Part shown: in pieces, positions 21,868 through 33,928 of the stretch
Numbering within the stretch: the stretch's first letter is position 1
Layout of the letters: each line of letters opens with the position of its first letter
From: Saccopteryx bilineata
Taxonomy: Eukaryota > Chordata > Mammalia > Chiroptera > Emballonuridae
NCBI RefSeq assembly: GCF_036850765.1
Contig: NC_089491.1
Location: 87,824,740 to 87,888,739, forward strand
Direction: 5' to 3'
DNA: 64,000 nucleotides
Translations under genes and position numbers: made by a program
Notes under the pieces: model-generated
What the model was told of the DNA's origin: nothing
Databases searched by the model: none
Seen by the model: the letters and a program-made list of their open reading frames with translations, nothing else

Positions 21868-22035
21868 ACACTTTTTATTTGTCAAGTCTTGTGCTAAGTT
21901 CTTCTTTTACTTTGTGACCAATCTCCTTACAACTATGTAAAGTTTTATGTTTATCCTTATTTTATTATATGAAAGCTAAAGTCCAAAAGTCAAAGTAGAA
22001 TAACAAGTTGTCTAAAAATATTAGTTGAATGACAG
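21868..22035 (-). repeat. MIR SINE remnant
   Basis: Antisense MIR order: TTGTCAAGTCTTGTGCTAAG, CTCCTTACAACTATGTAAAG, CCTTATTTTATTATATGAAA and AACAAGTTGTCTAAAAA. Confidence 0.65.
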
Positions 22036-22251
22036 AATATACAATGTCATACAGACAGTAAGTGAATTCAAGCTTGTCTCAAATCAACAATTATATGTAC
22101 ATTTTAATTTATTGACTAAATGGATTAGAAATGAGGTTGGAAAAATATTCTGGAAGTTGTATTTATCAGTAAGCTGATAAAAGAATTGGTCATTTATGAT
22201 TTAAAATTTTAGTTCATTATTATAAACCAAGCAAAAGAGAATATTAATTAA

Positions 22252-22880
22252 AATAGTTGGTATTTATTGAGCTTTTAGTATGTGCCAGGGCCTATACTAA
22301 ATAATGTATATGCATTTTAAAAGTGCTATTACTGCAATAATGTTATATAATAAATAGCACCAAAACTCACTGATTCAACAACAACAAGATTTAAGTCTGA
22401 CTTACAGACTTGTGAGTCAATAGCCAATAAGCATGGATAAGCTATATTTTATATTGTAGACTCAAGGCAGAAGACTGGGTTTAGGTCTATTTTATATGAC
22501 TCGTTCTACTTGGACCAAATGCTACTTGGGCCATGTTTTTCTTAAGACGAATAGCAGAAATGCAAGAAAGGAAGCAGTAAAGCATGAGGCCCTCTAATGT
22601 CTTTACCCAGAATAGTCACACTATCACTATAAGCCTACATTCCACTGTCCAAACCCACTATCAGTGGGTAGCAAAATAAAAGCAGAAAGCACTGGGCTTA
22701 GGGAGGGAGAGGGCAATGAATGGTTGCAGGAAAAGAATTCAGTCTACTGGATAATGTAATCCTGTTAGTAACTTTCTTAGAAAGATCCTTGGGAAAAAAT
22801 GAGTAATTTATGTTTCGGGTCACACAGCAAGTACCAGTATCCTATTTTAAACTCATGTTTGTCTAACTCCAGCCTAAGCT
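22252..22880 (-). repeat. MIR split by an inserted element
   Basis: The left part at 22252-22310 (TATTTATTGAGCTTTTAGTA, TGTGCCAGGGCCTATACTAA) and the right part at about 22770-22880 (GGTCACACAGCAAGTA, AAACTCATGTTTGTCTAACT) are successive antisense MIR blocks. About 450 bp of different DNA lies between them. Confidence 0.65.
22311..22765. repeat. Element inserted within MIR
   Basis: Contains AAAACTCACTGATTCAACAA and a TTACAGACTTGTGAGTCAAT block, reminiscent of the old repeat at 20.97 kb ('actcagtggcttacaacaacaa'). Exact ends, class and target duplication not determined. Confidence 0.4.
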
Positions 22881-25484
22881 CTAAGCTTCTGTTAAATTGA
22901 CAGAGTTTTGGAGTCAATGATATGCCTCATTTACTATTTAACTTCAGGTCACTGGCCACAAACTGTTCTTGTGCTATATAAATTTATTGTACTTATAGCA
23001 TAATTAGTCTAAAAAGTGGTTTGTTTGACCAATCAGTTGTGTCAAAAACGAGAAGTTTGTCAAATATCTGGTTTGTTGTAATATCCCCATAATAACATTC
23101 ATTTCAACTGAACTAGACTTTTTGTGTCTCTATGCACAGAAAGGTAGCTATGGCATTTAATTTGACAGAAGATTTTGGTTGTGGGCATTTTTATAACTTA
23201 TTTCCTTCTATAAAATTCTGTGAGTCCATAGATTTTATCAACTTTTTATGGATTATGAAACTTTAGAATTTTCTTAAAGCCATTTTACTTTCTCTGAGAT
23301 GAGACTTTTCTTATAAAAATAATTATAAATGGGTTTCCTAATTCAATTAAAAATATTATAGATATTTTTGTTTCTTAGATTGGAGAAGACTTCAAAGGCT
23401 TTTAGTAGCCACCATGTGAAGTAGAAGAATTACATCCATCCATTAGCATCATCACATACCACCTTTATCAGGACTTTGAACTTTCTTCAAAGGAAAGAGG
23501 TTCTTAGTGGATTTTTACTTTATTAAAAAGTAGTCCTATTTGATAACTTTCTATTCAAGTTCAAATATTCTATAGAATTATACCAGGAGATCTATAAAGG
23601 AATATTTTTTGCAGTCTTTATAAAAGAATTATTGTTTAGGATACCAAAGTATTATTATATTCATTATAATAATTGTTATTATTAGAATAATTATGATTGC
23701 ATTCCAGTCATGCTATGCTTTGAAATCATTGAGATTTACATTTGAGAGAAAATGAAGTATCTGATATTCAAAGGCATAACAATCTAGTAGGACCTAATCT
23801 AATATAACTGATATGAAGAAAAGGTGGCAAAAAATGACTGGAATAGAAAGAAGAGAACTCATGAGCATCCAAACCAGGACATCAGAGAGGATAGTAGTAA
23901 TAAAATTCAAGAAGAAATTCAGGCAAGACCCAAGTAAAGATAGAGATTAAATTTGAGAGAGGACAGATTAAACTTCATTGATCTTCTGGATCTGGAATTT
24001 GAGAAATCTCATATTCTTTATAGTTTGGAGAGCATAAGGATAAATGTTACAAATATCTGCATTTCCACATCAGAATGTAGGAATGAAGTTTTCAGGTAGC
24101 GTGGTAGATCACAGGAATTGTCCAGAAAGATAAGATGCCTAGGCTTGAGAGGAGCAACTTTAGGTAAACTAGTTTCCAACCTGAATGTGAACTAATCATT
24201 ATTTTCCCTAAACAAATAGATGATTTACTGAGATAACAGGAAAGATGCCTTTGAAATATCAAAAATTTAGGACCTAAATGTCAAGAGAAAATCTGGCCAA
24301 TACTAGAATTTAAAATATAGAGATTTTCTGAAAGCAAAGATTATATTTTTCTTAATATAATGATACATTATAACATAAATACTAATTTTCAAACTGTTCT
24401 GATGATGCATTCTACTACTTAAAAGTTATTAGCACTCCAAAGCCCATGTCCATATACACAGATGCATTTGTATATGCATGCACACACACACATGTAAGTA
24501 ATTGGTTATGATTATATGGGTATACACACAGGCACATATACACACATATATTTCTGTATTGAGTTCACATTTAAAAACATATTCCCAAGTAGAAACTCAC
24601 AAATGACAATATAAGTAGAAACACATTTTCTAATATTTCTGCTCAGAGTTTTTAGTGCGTCGCCTTTTACTTGCTGTGTGATATATACGTATATTCCATT
24701 ATAGAGGTCAGATAGAATGAAATCAAACTTTTCCACCTATTTTCAACAATACATGAAGGTGTACACAGTCAAAATATATAAAGAAGAATAAATTGGTTAT
24801 GTTGGTTTGTTGTAATAAACTGAGGTCACGAGCAGTATACTGTAATAGATCAAAGTAAAGCTGTTTGTTTTAACTGAATACCCATTTAATAAACTATGCA
24901 ATATATTCTCATTTGTGGCACTTAAAACACGATATTTAATTTTCTTACTAAATAATTATAATTGCATTTTATTTAAAATATGATATAGATCATTATAAAA
25001 GACTAAGCTATACCTGGAAGTAAAAGAAAGAAATTAAAAACTAATCTCCAAAATGTACCACTCAGAACAAAAAAACAACAACATTATTTATGTCTGATAA
25101 CATGTTTGTGAGCATTAATGAGATAGAAAGATGGATGATGCTACCATGTGTTTGTGGCTTGAGGGGGAGGGCTGGAAGACTGCTGCACTCTGGGTGCAGG
25201 CAATAAGGTTGTAGAGAACTGGGAAAATTAATAAAATCAACTAAAAATTAGTCTTCTTTTTATTATCACCCTGTACCAGCAATTCTAAATAGCCTCAGTG
25301 ATATAATATTTTTCTCATCAGAGTGGATTCTTCCCAATGTCACTCCACCTTGGTAATTAATGAAAAGGAGATATAAATGATATATGTATTCATAAAATGG
25401 ACTTCCATAATAAAATTAACTTATTTCAACTTAACAGAATAACAAATTTAAATATAATTGAGAAAAGAGCTGAGAATCAGGAAA
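22881..25484. other. Unassigned AT-rich DNA, 2.6 kb
   Basis: This is the longest stretch in the left half with no repeat that I can name. No extended open frame; short CA/TA-rich runs at 24470-24560. It may be unique sequence or repeats too old to read by eye. Confidence 0.35.
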
Positions 25485-25870
25485 ATATAGTCTTATTTAT
25501 TTATTTGGCAAGAGAGACAGAGAGAGAAACAGAGAGGGACAGACAGGAAGAAAGAGAGATCAAGAAGCATCAATTCTTCATTGTGGCACCTTAGTTGTTC
25601 ATTAATTGCTTTCTCATATATGCTTTGACTCAGGGGCTGAAGCAGAGCCAGAGATCCCTGGCTCAAGCCAGCGACCTGGGACTTCAAGCCAGAGACCTCT
25701 GGGCACAAAGCAGTGACTATGGGGTCATGTCTATGATCCCACACTCAAGCCGGATGAATCTGCCCTCAAGCCGGCAACCTTGCAGTTGCGAACCTGGGTC
25801 CTCTGAGTTCCAGGATGATGCTTTATCTACTGTCCTACTGCTTAGTCGGGCTTAACATATAGCTTTATTT
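25485..25870 (-). repeat. Type B SINE with about 14-bp TSD
   Basis: The copy at about 25499-25856 has, on the reverse strand, a CCGACTAAGCAG head, B-box-like GGTTCGCAACTGC, repeats of the GCTTGA module and AACAACTAAGGTGCCAC. Flanks ATATAGTCTTATTT (25485-25498) and ATATAGCTTTATTT (25857-25870) are near-identical. The body contains extra AAGCC(A/G)G repeats compared with other type B copies. Confidence 0.88.
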
Positions 25871-26211
25871 CATCAGACATTTCCATGCAAAATATAATTC
25901 TAACATTATGAAAGGTTATATAAATGCTAAAATATAAGGATCATTATATTAGTCACAGGTTCAACTATTGATTTTCTGAGAAAATTCCTTCTAAAGTCTG
26001 TCTTCCTCTCTATTTTAACTTGTATATTGTCAAGATTTATTAATAATATACTTTATTCTGTAACTGTAATTTCCAGGGGTTTTATGTTCCTTGTTTAAAT
26101 GAATCCATAGCTATTTCCAGTACTAGTAGTATAGCTATTCCATCCCTCAATTCTTTAAATTCTGTTTTATTTAGCTGAATATCATCATCTTACTCACTAC
26201 TGTCCTCACTC

Positions 26212-26411
26212 AAAAATGAGATCTCTTGCCTGACCTGTGGTGGTGCAGTGGATAAAGTGTCGACCTGGAATGCTGAGGACGCCAGTTTGAAACCCTGGGC
26301 TTGCCTGGTCAAGGCACATATGGGAGTTGATGCTTCCTGTTCCTCCCTCCTTCTTTCTCTCTTTACTCTCTCTAAAATGAATAAATAAAATCTTTAAAAA
26401 AAATGAGATCT
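26212..26411 (+). repeat. Type C SINE with 13-bp TSD
   Basis: The copy at 26225-26398 starts GCCTGACCTGTGGTGGTGC and has CGACCTGGAATGCTGAGG and GGTCAAGGCACATATGGGA. Perfect AAAAATGAGATCT at 26212-26224 and 26399-26411. Confidence 0.94.
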
Positions 26412-27680
26412 TGGGCATTCTATTTCCTACCTTTGCATCTTTGAAAATCTCTGTTATACACATTAATGTACATGATTTTCAAGTGTAGATTACATAGGTT
26501 CTGTTTTATATTTTAAGTTCTGTTATTTCATTAGAGCATTTATTAGACACAGGAAACCCACTTAATTTGTGGCACTGAATATTTATTTCAATAAGTCAAC
26601 CTTTATTGTATTATTGCAAATATCAATACTATCTATTTTAATTGATCAATCTTTATTTATTTATTTATTCTCTTCTCTTCTTTAGAAACACCTGTTCCTA
26701 TCTGTATCTATTTTATGCCGTTATTTCATCTTTTCTCTAAAGATATTTTGAGGGTATCTTTGATCTCTCTCACTTTATTTCATATGATTGCTTCTAGCTG
26801 CGTATCATGTCCTTGTGTTGTGTGTTCAGTCAGGTTTGTTTTTGTTGTTCTAATGTGGCTTCATCTATATATTGCTTTAAATTTGCTCCTCCATTTCTTT
26901 CTATAGTCATATCCTATAATCTCACATTCGAACACAACATATATTCTTGTTGTGTTGTGGACTGTGTGTGTTACTCTAAAAATTAATCTCCCTCCATTTT
27001 CAAGATTTGGGGTGGCACTGTGGCTCAGGTCACAGTTATGGAAGTTCCTGTTTACTACCGTTTTTCATTCAGCTTTATTACTTCAATTTTACCTGGAGAG
27101 GAGATGAGAAATAGCACGTCTCAATAACTTCTCCTTCATTGTTAACTATTTGGCATTCTATTACGTAGACTTGACTCTCTACAGGGGCAGTCTGCATTAG
27201 GTTTGTGGTCCACCTAAAGGAAACATCACTTGTTATACTAGTCAATATTTTATACTTACAACCTCCCCCACTCAATTACTATCTTTCTTTTAAGAATGTT
27301 TATATCCTGATCAAAGTTAGAAAATGTATGAATTTTCAGTCTTACTTCATTTTGTTTATATTTAGTGGTGTTGGTTTATAGATTTTGATTTGGGTTATGG
27401 CTATTTATCGTTATCACATGTTTTTATCTTTTATTCATGTATGTTTCCTTGTGTGAGTTAGTGTGCATGTGTGCAAGTGCACATGTATAAGGAAGCAAAA
27501 TTGTTTTAATCTACTACTATGATATATTTAATACACTAGTATAGATTAAAAATAATAAAGTATAACTTTGATATAAACAAATAAAAATGTTTAATTTACC
27601 TACCAGTATAATGTAAAGTGAATCGATGCAGAATGTTAGAATCTGAAAGATTAAAGTCCCTAGCATTGTGCTTACCAATT
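26412..27680. other. Unassigned AT-rich DNA
   Basis: A minus-strand open frame of 65 codons at 27078-27275 reads as an unbroken but unrecognised peptide; no start context, partner exon or domain supports a gene. A TTTA-repeat tract lies near 26650. Confidence 0.35.
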
Positions 27681-27903
27681 AAAATACATGAGCCATGGCC
27701 CTGGCCAGTTTGCTCAGTTGGTTTGAGCATCGTCCTGAAACATTAAAATTGCAGGTTTGATTCCCTGTCAGGACACATATGGGAAATGACCAATGAAGGC
27801 ACATCTAAGTTGAAGAAGCTTGAACAAATGCTTCAGCCCCACTGTTTCTCTCCCTTCCTCTAAAATCAATCAATAAAAACACTGAACAAAATATATGAGC
27901 CAT
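27681..27903 (+). repeat. Type D SINE with 16-bp TSD
   Basis: The copy at 27697-27887 begins GCCCTGGCCAGTTTGCTCAG, has B-box-like GGTTTGATTCC and ends AAAATCAATCAATAAAAAC. Flanks AAAATACATGAGCCAT (27681-27696) and AAAATATATGAGCCAT (27888-27903) differ at one base. Confidence 0.94.
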
Positions 27904-28670
27904 ATATATTTTCTAGAGCATATGAAAAGTAAAATGAAACAGATAACTAATCTTTATATTTCATTTAAACTACTATATCTAAAACATTACAAATATAAAT
28001 TAGTATTAAAATATTTTGTATTGAATCTTCAAAGTATAGTGTATATTTTACACTTATAAAACATTTCAATTTAGACTAGCCAGATTTCAAACACTCAGAA
28101 GTTCACATGCAATTTGTAGCTATTGATTTGGACAGTGTATGTCTAGCCTATAAGACTGTAGATATTCTAAAATTATAGCTAATATTTTTGTTATCACCAT
28201 TACTGACATAGATCAGTATTTATGAAATTGAAATCTTTAAACCATACCACAGGGACAGACACAGAATCCTGGATCAGAATATTGAAACTGTTAGGTTATT
28301 ATTCCTCAGAATAGTCCCTTTTCATCTATAAATAAGAGTAATCCAGGGAAGTTTCAAGAATTCCATGAGGGAGTGTAGATAAAGTTGTCTATCATAGTTG
28401 CTAAAGGTATTAAATGTAGAACAAATTACAGTATCGATTATGTCACTTTTAAGATTTTTTTGGTTCCCATAAAAATATTTTCAGTATTCACAAATTTTGC
28501 TTATTGTGAAACAAATTTTAAGGTAAAGATTAATATTCAATATGTTAAAATTATACATTTAGTTCCTACCACCCTTCTTCTTCTCTGCTTCCTCAGGCAA
28601 CACTGTCTCTAGATTCGCCTCCTTTCACTATCCACATTCGGAGGAGAGGGCCAAGGTAAACTCAGGAGTG
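27904..28670. other. Unassigned AT-rich DNA
   Basis: No repeat or gene recognised. Confidence 0.35.
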
Positions 28671-28681
28671 TGACAGGCAAG

Positions 28682-28957
28682 ACTGGGTGACCTGCCTGAC
28701 CAGGCGGTGGCGCAGTGGATAGAGCGTCTGATGAGGATGCAGAAGACCCAGGTTCGCCAGCTTGAGCACAAGCTCATCTGGTTTGAGCAAGGCTCACCAG
28801 CTTGAGCCCAAGGTCACTGGCTTGAGCAAGGGGTCAGTAGCTCTGCTGTAGCCCCCCTGTCAAGGCACATATGAGAAGGTAATCGATGAACAACTAAGGT
28901 GCCACAACAAAGAATTGATACTTCTCATCTTTCTCCTTTGCTGTCTGTCTGTCCCTG

Positions 28958-29036
<79 letters not shown>

Positions 29037-29046
29037 ACTGGATCAC
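28682..29046 (+). repeat. Type B SINE with CT/CA-expanded tail
   Basis: It begins GCCTGACCAGGCGGTGGCGC at about 28692, with GCCAGCTTGAGC modules and AACAACTAAGGTGCCACAAC. The tail has expanded to (CT)n at about 28960-28990 and (CA)n at about 28991-29030. Candidate TSD: AAGACTGGGTGAC before and AAGACTGGATCAC at 29034-29046. Confidence 0.92.
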
Positions 29047-29064
29047 ACACACACACACACACAA
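28960..29064. repeat. (CT)n(CA)n compound microsatellite
   Basis: About 16 CT units pass directly into about 20 CA units, interrupted by the SINE target duplication, then about 9 further AC units. Grown from a SINE tail. Open frames over it are repetitive and not coding. Confidence 0.95.
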
Positions 29065-29189
29065 TACTGGATGACTCAGCAGTGCTATAATGGGTTATTT
29101 TAATTCAAAAGGTCACCTGCATTTCCTAGTTGGTGTTTATCTGCTTATTCACTGAAGTTAGGCTCTAAACCTCCCACAGAGACTGGATG

Positions 29190-29470
29190 CCAAGGCCCCT
29201 ATATTTCTTGATGATTATATTTTAAAAAAATGGCTCCTGGTTCCTTGAGATAGACATTCTTGGGTACTTACATCTAAAGGGGGCAGAGAAAAAATTATAA
29301 TTGCAAGTTTTTAAAGCAAAAGCTCTTTGAAAAGGGAGCTATCCTCCTAATCTCCTAATCTGAGGAGATTAGGAGCTATCCTCAGAAAGAATCCCATCTA
29401 AAGTATAGTCAAGCTGAACATAATGTTGAGTCCACTTTGGTCAGAGGACTACAGATACTTTGTAAGAGAG
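29190..29470. repeat. Unnamed interspersed element, copy 1 (partner at 62.4 kb)
   Basis: ATGGCTCCTGGTTCCTTGAG, AGACATTCTTGGGTA and AAAGCTCTTTGAAAAGGG follow the same order as blocks at 62490-62640 (ATGGCTCCCAAGTCCTTAGA, AGACATTCCTACATA, AAAGCTCTAAAAAAGGG). The two are diverged copies of one repeat whose class I cannot name. Confidence 0.5.
29335..29383. repeat. Inverted duplication (likely template-switch event)
   Basis: GGAGCTATCCTC occurs at 29335-29346 and again at 29372-29383; between and overlapping them are the arms CTCCTAATCTCCT (29344-29356) and AGGAGATTAGGAG (29363-29375), a perfect 13-bp stem with a 6-base loop. Confidence 0.8.
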
Positions 29471-32104
29471 ACATGGTCTCTGGAGATGGGGTGGGAAGGC
29501 GAGAGATAGATGCATCTTCAGAGGCAGGAATTTCTGGAGTGACTGTTCATGAATGAGAGAAAAGGTAAAACTGTGACAAAGAGAGAAAGAGAGAGAGAGG
29601 GAACCACATTGGTAAAAAGTAGAAGCACATTAGTCTGGCAACTGACATGGAGGTAGAGAAGTAGATTGCCTGCAAATCTCAGAAGTGATGACAGACTCCA
29701 ATGATCAGAACAGGTAGCGAATTAATGAATATAACTAGCCAGGAAGTATCGGGGGTGACTGTGGTAAATTTGAGGGTGCTTTTGCAAACTTGATACAAAT
29801 GCAAAGTCTCAGAACTAATAAATTATAAGCTGCATTTTCACAAGGTCTGACATGGATTCACGGACATATTAAAGTTCATAAAGATTAGTTTAAACCACAC
29901 CTCCCCAAACAATGTTTTTCTTACCACTTGTTTGACTTGGTTTTGATCATTTATGATTTCTCAGCTACACAGCAGCACTTCAAAGAAAGAAAATTTTTTT
30001 AACTCTCTAAATATTTGCTTTGACAACAAATTTTCCAGTGAATGTAAGTGTTGCTCTCTGTGTGACTTATGCAAAATTATTCTTGCACATTGGTCCTTAT
30101 GTCACTCAGGATTATCATATGTATTTACTTATGAAGGTGAGAATTTCAAATATAACCCTGAATCATATATGGATTTTTTTTTTTGGTGTGCAGCAGGAAA
30201 AAACTAACACATAGCCATTCTACATTCTTTCAAACAAAGGGAGAAAATAACGACAGAAAATATATTAATGTAATTTTATGGCTCAGAATTTTAAAACAAC
30301 ATCATGGAATGTAAAGTTAAATTCCTCAAAGAAATCATAACTGGACTGTAGGACAAATATATATTAAGTCATAAATATGAGAGTCTATATAGTAATAAAA
30401 TTCTACAATCAAATGTGCCAAGAGATTAAATTATAATTGACATGGGAATCCTTAGATTTGGAATATCATACTGCTTACTTAGAATTTAGATTTTTTAGAA
30501 ATACTGAAGCAATATGAAGGCATCCAGGTACCACAGGGAGGTGTGAAACAAATATGAGGAGGTCATATAAGCAATAAGCAGTTAATGATGGTTTATTGAT
30601 ATCATCTAAACAATTAATTTAAAGGAATAATCAATTACAAATATACTCAAATAACGGTATTTGTAAGTTTTCCATGGTACATGAACAATCAATCACTATA
30701 ACTATACACAGAATTATAGGGAGTCTAAGTTAAAATGGTATATCAACTTATTAATTTTGACTCATTAACTTGGATTTATGATAATGTGATTGAGGACTAC
30801 ACAAGCTTGTAGGCTGTTGACAATGGAAGAAGTCTTAGAAAACATCAAGGCTGGGGGTTTGTCAACTATACTGTGGTGTGTGTGTGTGTGTGTGTGTGTG
30901 TACCAAGAGGGCCTTAAAGTTTCTTTCAACTTGACTAAACTTTGAATAGTTTTTTTTCTGACCTCTCTTTTCTTAGAGCTTTTTCTTTAGAAAACTTGCA
31001 ATTGTAATTTCTTTGTCCCTTGGAGATGTAAATATTCTACAACATTGGGATGTTTTACACAAGAAATTGGAAGCCATCCCTTTAACATATAATCATAGAG
31101 ATGGGACCTCTCTCTCACAGTCTCCATGGGAAAATAGAAGCCTAATATTAATAAATTGTAATAAGCACCAAGTAACAAACACAGATGGCCTAGTCACGTT
31201 GATTAACCTCCTGCGATGGCCATTATTCTCCAGTACTTTGCCACTAGCTTGCTCCAGTGCTTAAAAACACCCCTGCCTCTTTTTTCAGGAGAGTTGAGTT
31301 CAATCTTTCTTCGCTCCTGCAATAGTCTTGACCCTTATTGAATAGCCTTTGTTTCCTATGTAATTCCATTCTGTACAATTTTCCTTGGACAGTGTGTGTG
31401 TGGTCTGTGTGTGGGGGTGTGTGGGGCTGTGTATGTAGAGGATCTCCCAGAGAACCTTGATGTCAAGTTTCATTCCATACTTCATTCAAAGTAGTTCTGT
31501 CTTTGATTTTTTTTTCCTAAAATTTTATTTATATAAAAGTCACCATGGTTTTAAAAATATTTATAAACACTTACTTTAGGACACTTATTTCATTATTCTG
31601 GTGAGATAACAGAGGTCTTATGAGGGAAAGATTCACAAGAAAGCCCCAGATCCTACACTGAGCAGCAGTTCTGGGGCCCTGAGATGCTGCCCCATGTTCT
31701 ATTTTGTGTCATCAGGGAAGACTCTGGAAAGGAGGCATGCAAGAGAAACGTGAAGGGATGGTTAACTTACTTTAAAGGACAATCTTCAAGTTCCTTAGAA
31801 ATACTTATTTGCATGCAGTCAATTCATATGCAAATTAGGAACAATCTTCATTCAGGACCTTTGTTTGGGAACATTTATTAGTCATTAACTGTGTTACTTT
31901 ATTTACTTTACTGTGTATTTTCCTAAATATTGCACAACCATGTAGAGGAGTATAAATCTAATACTGAAAAATGTACAACAAAGTCATAAATAGAAGCAAG
32001 AAGCACCAGTACAAATAGTGACTTTATCCAGTTTATTTACATTAACATGAATAATTCTTTAGCATATGCAGTCAGAAGGTGACTTAGGGAAGGTAATCAC
32101 AGTT
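29471..32104. other. Unassigned AT-rich DNA, 2.6 kb
   Basis: No gene or named repeat. Contains (TG)n at about 30877-30901 and TG-rich DNA at 31390-31435. Open frames are short. Confidence 0.35.
30877..30901. repeat. (TG)n microsatellite
   Basis: About 12 uninterrupted TG units. Confidence 0.95.
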
Positions 32105-32240
32105 ATGAATTTGGCTGAGATGCTTAGCCTTGCAGAGTCTCACTTCCTCATTTGTAAAATAATAGGTTATAACTCCTAACTTTGTACTGCTTCTTATAAA
32201 GATGAGAAAACATATTTAAAGTGCTTTGGCAGTCCTACTG
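32105..32240 (+). repeat. MIR fragment
   Basis: CACTTCCTCATTTGTAAAAT followed by AATAGGTTATAA and TTTAAAGTGCTTTGGCAG matches the sense MIR 3' half. Confidence 0.68.
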
Positions 32241-32274
32241 CCTAAGTCCCTCATGCTGTTAATATTAAAATGGT

Positions 32275-32632
32275 GGTGGTGTTGCCTGACTAAGCAGTGG
32301 CACAATGGATAGAGTGTTGGACTGGGATTCAGAGGACCCAGGTTCAAAACTCTAAGGTCGCCAGCTTGAGCACAGGCTCATCTGGTTTGAGCATGGCTCA
32401 CCAGCTTGAGCCCAAGGTCGCTGGTTTGAGCAAGGGGCCACTTGGTCTGCTGTAACCCATCGCCCCCCGTCAAGGCACATATGAGAAAGCAATCAATGAA
32501 CAACTAAGGTGTCGCAACAAAAAACTAACGATTGATGCTTCTCATCTCTCTCCCTTCCTAATGTCTGTCTCTATCTGTCCCTTTTGCTGTTTCTCTTTCT
32601 CTGTCTCTGTCACACACAAAAAAGGTGGTGTT
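32275..32632 (+). repeat. Type B SINE with TSD GGTGGTGTT
   Basis: The copy at 32284-32623 starts GCCTGACTAAGCAGTGGC, contains GGTCGCCAGCTTGAGC and AACAACTAAGGTGTCGC, and ends in CACACACAAAAAA. Perfect 9-bp flanks at 32275-32283 and 32624-32632. Confidence 0.95.
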
Positions 32633-32834
32633 AATATCCAACATCGAAAGAAGCACCATCATCATCATCACTCCTTTTCATTTTCTTCAGCTTTTATAAC
32701 GGATCTCTAAAAAATTTTGCCTGAGTGCTAATAGTGTCTATTCTGACACTGTTCTTGATTATGTAATGTGGAAACCTATAGCTTAAAGCTGCAAGCTTTG
32801 GTTCCTAAGTCACTGTTGAGTTTAATTAAACCAA

Positions 32835-33150
32835 AAAATTCCATACTGAGTGAAATAAGTAAATCAGAAAAAACTAAGAACTATATGATTCCATACATAG
32901 GTGGGACATAAAAATGAGACTCAGAGACATGGACAAGAGGGTGGTAGTTACGGGGAGGGGGAATGAGAGGAAGGGGCTTCGGGGAGGGTGAGGCACAAAG
33001 AAAACCAGGTGATGGAAGACAATTGGACTCTGGGTGATGGGAATGCAGCATAATCAAATGTCAGAATAACCTAGAGATGTTTTCTCTGAACATATGTACC
33101 CTGATTTATCAATGTCACCCCATTAAAATTAATAAAAAACCCCAAATAAT
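32835..33150 (+). mobile_element. L1 3' end
   Basis: ACTGAGTGAAATAAGTAAAT, GAACTATATGATTCCATACA, GGACTCTGGGTGATGGGAAT and ATGTACCCTGATTTATCAAT run to an A-rich tail, matching the 3' ends at 6.0 and 63.5 kb. Only the last 300 bp or so of the element was inserted. Confidence 0.9.
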
Positions 33151-33215
33151 CAATAATTAAAGAGAAAAAAACCCCAAGTAATTCCAATTATCACAGATTT
33201 TTTTCAGGTATTAAT

Positions 33216-33567
33216 TGTAGGGTGGTCAGCAATGGGGGAAGGTCATGTGAGAAACCCAGACCTGGGAACTTTGGCTGAAGCCGCCCACACCCATGCGCAC
33301 CAAAAGAAACTTCCCAGGAGTCCCCTAGAAAAGAGCAACCGTCTGCCAGCCAGTGAGATTTCATCACATCATATTAGCTCGACCACCCTAGAGACCCTTT
33401 AAATATTCCGCACACGAGTCACCCCATGCAACTTCCCTGGCCTCTGTCCTCAGGACCAGGGAACATCATCAGGTGGGATGTACTCTGTACTCAATAAAGC
33501 TTTTGTTTATTCCACACTTCGTGGCTATGCCCCTTCCTTCTTCCTCGGCGGGGAAAAATACTTTACA
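33216..33567 (+). repeat. Provirus 5' LTR
   Basis: Begins TGTAGGGTGGTCAGC and ends CTTTACA. TATA-like TTTAAATA at 33398-33405 and AATAAA at 33493-33498 mark U3/R. At about 352 bp it is short. Confidence 0.94.
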
Positions 33568-33570
33568 TTT

Positions 33571-33588
33571 TGGTGCCGAAACCTGGGA
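33571..33588 (+). promoter_or_regulatory. Retroviral primer binding site, tRNA-Phe type
   Basis: TGGTGCCGAAACCTGGGA lies 3 nt after the 5' LTR. It is complementary to the 3' end of tRNA-Phe (expected TGGTGCCGAAACCCGGGA) except one C-to-T change. Phe primers are known for the HERV-F group of class I retroviruses. Confidence 0.9.
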
Positions 33589-33928
33589 GGAGTCAGAAGT
33601 CTGCAAGAACCGCTCCTCTCCCCTTCCTTTCTGAGAAAGAACCAGGACCTCTGACCTTCCACCCACTTTGGCACATGGTGCAGTAAGTCCCCTGCATCCA
33701 GCCTCCCTTCAGTTCTTTCCACCCAGACTCCCTGTCCGAAACCACAGCTACGTCAGGGACCTCTTCCATTCTGAGTGCATGTGTGCCCATGGAGACGTCC
33801 TGAGCACATCCACTTACCTATCCATCCAGTGGCCAGAGCTTGAGTTGCTGGACGCCAATGCTCAAGTCTGACCACTCTGAGGACTGAGGGCGGCTGTGGG
33901 TCACAGGAATCTAAACCTAATTCAAAAA
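33589..33928 (+). other. Provirus leader region
   Basis: Non-coding sequence between the primer site and the SINE. Short accidental frames only; possible splice donor CAGTAAGT at 33680-33687. Confidence 0.6.

Noticed and set aside
28899..29103. Ser/Leu then His/Thr repeat proteins
   Set aside because: Translations of the (CT)n(CA)n tail of a SINE.
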